64,000 bases of DNA from Myoxocephalus aenaeus (Eukaryota; Chordata; Actinopteri; Perciformes; Cottidae): contig JBAMJR010000268.1 of NCBI GenBank assembly GCA_038501785.1, positions 67,501 through 131,500 on the forward strand, in the 5' to 3' direction. How positions within the stretch are numbered: the first letter of the stretch is position 1; each line of letters starts with the position of its first letter. Shown here one piece after another: positions 62,023 to 64,000 of the stretch. The notes below the pieces were generated by a model, which searched no databases, was not told the DNA's origin, and worked only from the letters and a program-made list of their open reading frames with translations. Made by a program: the position numbers and the translations under genes.

Positions 62023-64000
62023 ATGAGTTCAACAGCAGCCAGTGGATTTGTTTTCCTCCTTCTCTCTGTACAAGGTACTGTACATCTATATTTATATGTG
62101 AGGCCGTTAGTGCAGCTCAGAAAAACAGAGGAAGCTGTGTTTTTAGTTAATAAACTGATTTTATGTTATAAAATGTGGTGCAAGATTCACTTTTCTTTCT
62201 TTAGATTGAAGTCTTGACAGGACGACCAACACAGAGCTGTTTTTAACTCCAGCAGCATCTCTGTACACTTTAACTTTAACATTATAAACTTTATAAACTG
62301 AAGAATTGTGCACCTTCGAAGACAGTAAAGACGTTTATGTGGATGAAAGTAATGACTGTACGAACATTAACAAAGAAACAATGCTTGAATAAAATTCATC
62401 CTATTGTCGCACTTCCTACAATCGTTCAGCCAGTGTCTCCATTCATGAGACAGAGAGGCTGTAACAGCGTCTCTTAAAGAGGAATTGTGTAGGATTTGGC
62501 GACATCTATTGGTGAAGTTGCAGATAGCAGTTGTTTTTTAATCTCTTTGTGATCGCTTTGCCTCTTTGTAGTCGTTTAATGTTTCTTTCTTGTCATTCTA
62601 AGTCTCTTCCTGGTTGGTTTGTGTCTCTTTGAGTGACAGTTTGTTGGCTCCTCAGAGGCCCAGGGGCCCAAAGAGGAGCCATGTCGGTGATCTTCTCACC
62701 AATCACCATTAAATGAGGAATTTAACTTTTGGAAATTTAATTCACATCTGAAATGTGTGTTTGTGTGTTCGACTTTTTAAAGCCTTTACTTGTCAATTAT
62801 TTATTTTTTTTTAAACAATTGTCAGTGATCTGTTATCTACATTTCACACTATTTGCCAACGCCTCAGAGTTCTGCATTTCTCAGCAGCAGCCTGACCACA
62901 GACAGAAAACCAGAGAGCACATAGACTCCTTTTCCCATGAACTGCACCATTCTAACATCTAATCGATCTAAAATTTAAAGAAGAAATGTGGCACAGAATA
63001 AGACTTAGTTCAGATAAAGCTACAGTAAAAAAGTGTTCTTATATTTGTTCCATGACCCAAAAACTGTTTGGTGCTTTAAAATAAACTTTGTCTCTCACTG
63101 ACTTAAAGTGGGATGTTCTGAGTAACGTAGCTTCACACACTGAAGCTCCTTCACTACATGAGAGTCTGTCCTCTGATGTTGTTCTGAGTGTGACTGGTTC
63201 CTGATGTGCTCTGTTGTGTTACAGTGATACAGAGTCAGGGTGGATGGGGAGTGACCTACACTCCTCCTAAGGTCTGTGGTGTGAAAGGATCAACAGTGGA
63301 GATATACTGCACCTTCACATACCCATCTAGAATAAAGGACCGTGACATCACAGACACATTCTGGTTCACTAAAGAGAAAGATGGGGAACCTGTGGCTCTG
63401 ATATCAGACTCTGAGTATTCAGGTCGTGTGGGGTACGGATGTTCTGAGAAGAGATGCTTTCTGTTCATCACAGACCTGAGAGAGAGCGACTCAGCTGAGT
63501 ACAAGTTCATGATCACATCAAACCAACCAGGAGAGAAATATACTGATTCACCTGGAGTCACTTTGTCTTTAACAGGTAACATTTTAATTCACATGTTAAT
63601 CATCTACAAAGGTTCAACTAGAAAACTAGAATATAAATGTTTTGTTTCTATGTTGAAAGTTTAATAAAATAACGTTCCTGTTCCTTCTTCTCAGATCCAG
63701 GTCTCCAGGTGAAGGTGAGCAGGTCAGATTCTACCATTGTGGTTCTGACGTGTCTCAGCAGTTATGTTCTGCCTGATGATCCGTCCTACATCTGGTACCA
63801 GAATGGAGAGAAGATCAGGAGAACATCTTCTTCTATTTCAGTCTACTTTGGTTATTCAGACAGATATTCCTGTGCTGTAAGAGGACAAAAGAATCAGTGT
63901 TCTCCTCCAGTGTGTAAGTTTCCTCCACTGTGTCAGTCTGTGGAGGTTAACAGTTCATTTAACATTTTTAATGAGACAGAATAGAGACTGTTGGTCTATA
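62023..64000 (+). CDS. CD22/Siglec-like Ig receptor, copy 2, 5' part; runs off the right edge
   Basis: Three exons are visible with the same lengths and phases as copy 1: 62023-62074 (52 nt, signal peptide MSSTAASGFVFLLLSVQG), 63225-63575 (351 nt, V-set) and 63695-63913 (219 nt, short Ig2). All have GT/AG borders and no stop. The V domain again lacks the F-strand cysteine (DSAEYKF), keeps an E-strand cysteine (KRCFLFIT), and has Met after YKF. Introns are shorter than in copy 1 because they lack its transposon insertions. Later Ig, transmembrane and tail exons lie outside the window, so whether this copy is also ITIM-bearing is unknown. Confidence 0.85.

Overview
This window is vertebrate nuclear DNA, almost certainly from a teleost fish. 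The main reasons are the multi-exon genes with consensus splice sites, the arhgap19-slit1 neighbourhood, a Rex3-type retrotransposon, two fish-style CD22/Siglec-like Ig receptor genes, and very abundant CA/TG and CT/GA microsatellites. No bacterial genes, CRISPR arrays, rRNA or tRNA genes were recognised. The species cannot be named from the sequence.

Region 1 (1-15.7 kb, minus strand) is the 5' end of a slit gene, most likely slit1. Exon 1 (signal peptide plus LRR N-terminal cap) lies at 15411-15706, followed by two 72-nt leucine-rich-repeat exons at 3837-3908 and 1990-2061. The gene runs off the left edge. Its 11.5-kb intron 1 is full of decayed transposons, local duplications, microsatellites and two oppositely oriented minisatellites that carry CTCF-like cores. 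A 1.75-kb pentanucleotide satellite fills the left edge.

Region 2 (15.7-22.7 kb) lies between slit1 and the next gene. It holds a dense microsatellite cluster directly upstream of slit1, a LINE tail and a 0.7-kb GC-rich 20-bp minisatellite.

Region 3 (22.9-32.8 kb, minus strand) is a complete arhgap19 gene. Twelve coding exons join with consistent phases into a 521-residue RhoGAP protein. The introns carry a 47-bp minisatellite, a 70-bp palindrome, a TIR element with an AGC-rich core and two related hAT-like copies. arhgap19 and slit1 lie head-to-tail on the same strand, as in human.

Region 4 (34.0-42.6 kb, plus strand) is a complete ten-exon CD22/Siglec-like inhibitory receptor gene. It encodes a signal peptide, a V-set domain, four more Ig domains, a transmembrane segment and an ITIM-bearing tail, 614 residues in all. 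A close paralogue starts at 62.0 kb and leaves the window after its third exon. Comparing the two copies shows empty sites for at least three insertions in the first gene: a Harbinger-like MITE, a SINE-like repeat and a 1.8-kb foldback element.

Region 5 (42.9-61.2 kb) separates the two receptor genes. It contains a young 5'-truncated Rex3 with target-site duplications, then a tandem array of about eight units of 1.15 kb and 1.72 kb. The array is interrupted by a very young Ty3/Gypsy-type element (integrase encoded before RT, as in Gmr1-like elements, and internally deleted) and by a 1.5-kb piggyBac-like TTAA insertion. The window therefore pairs two single-copy developmental/cell-division genes with a dynamic, duplicating immune-receptor locus.
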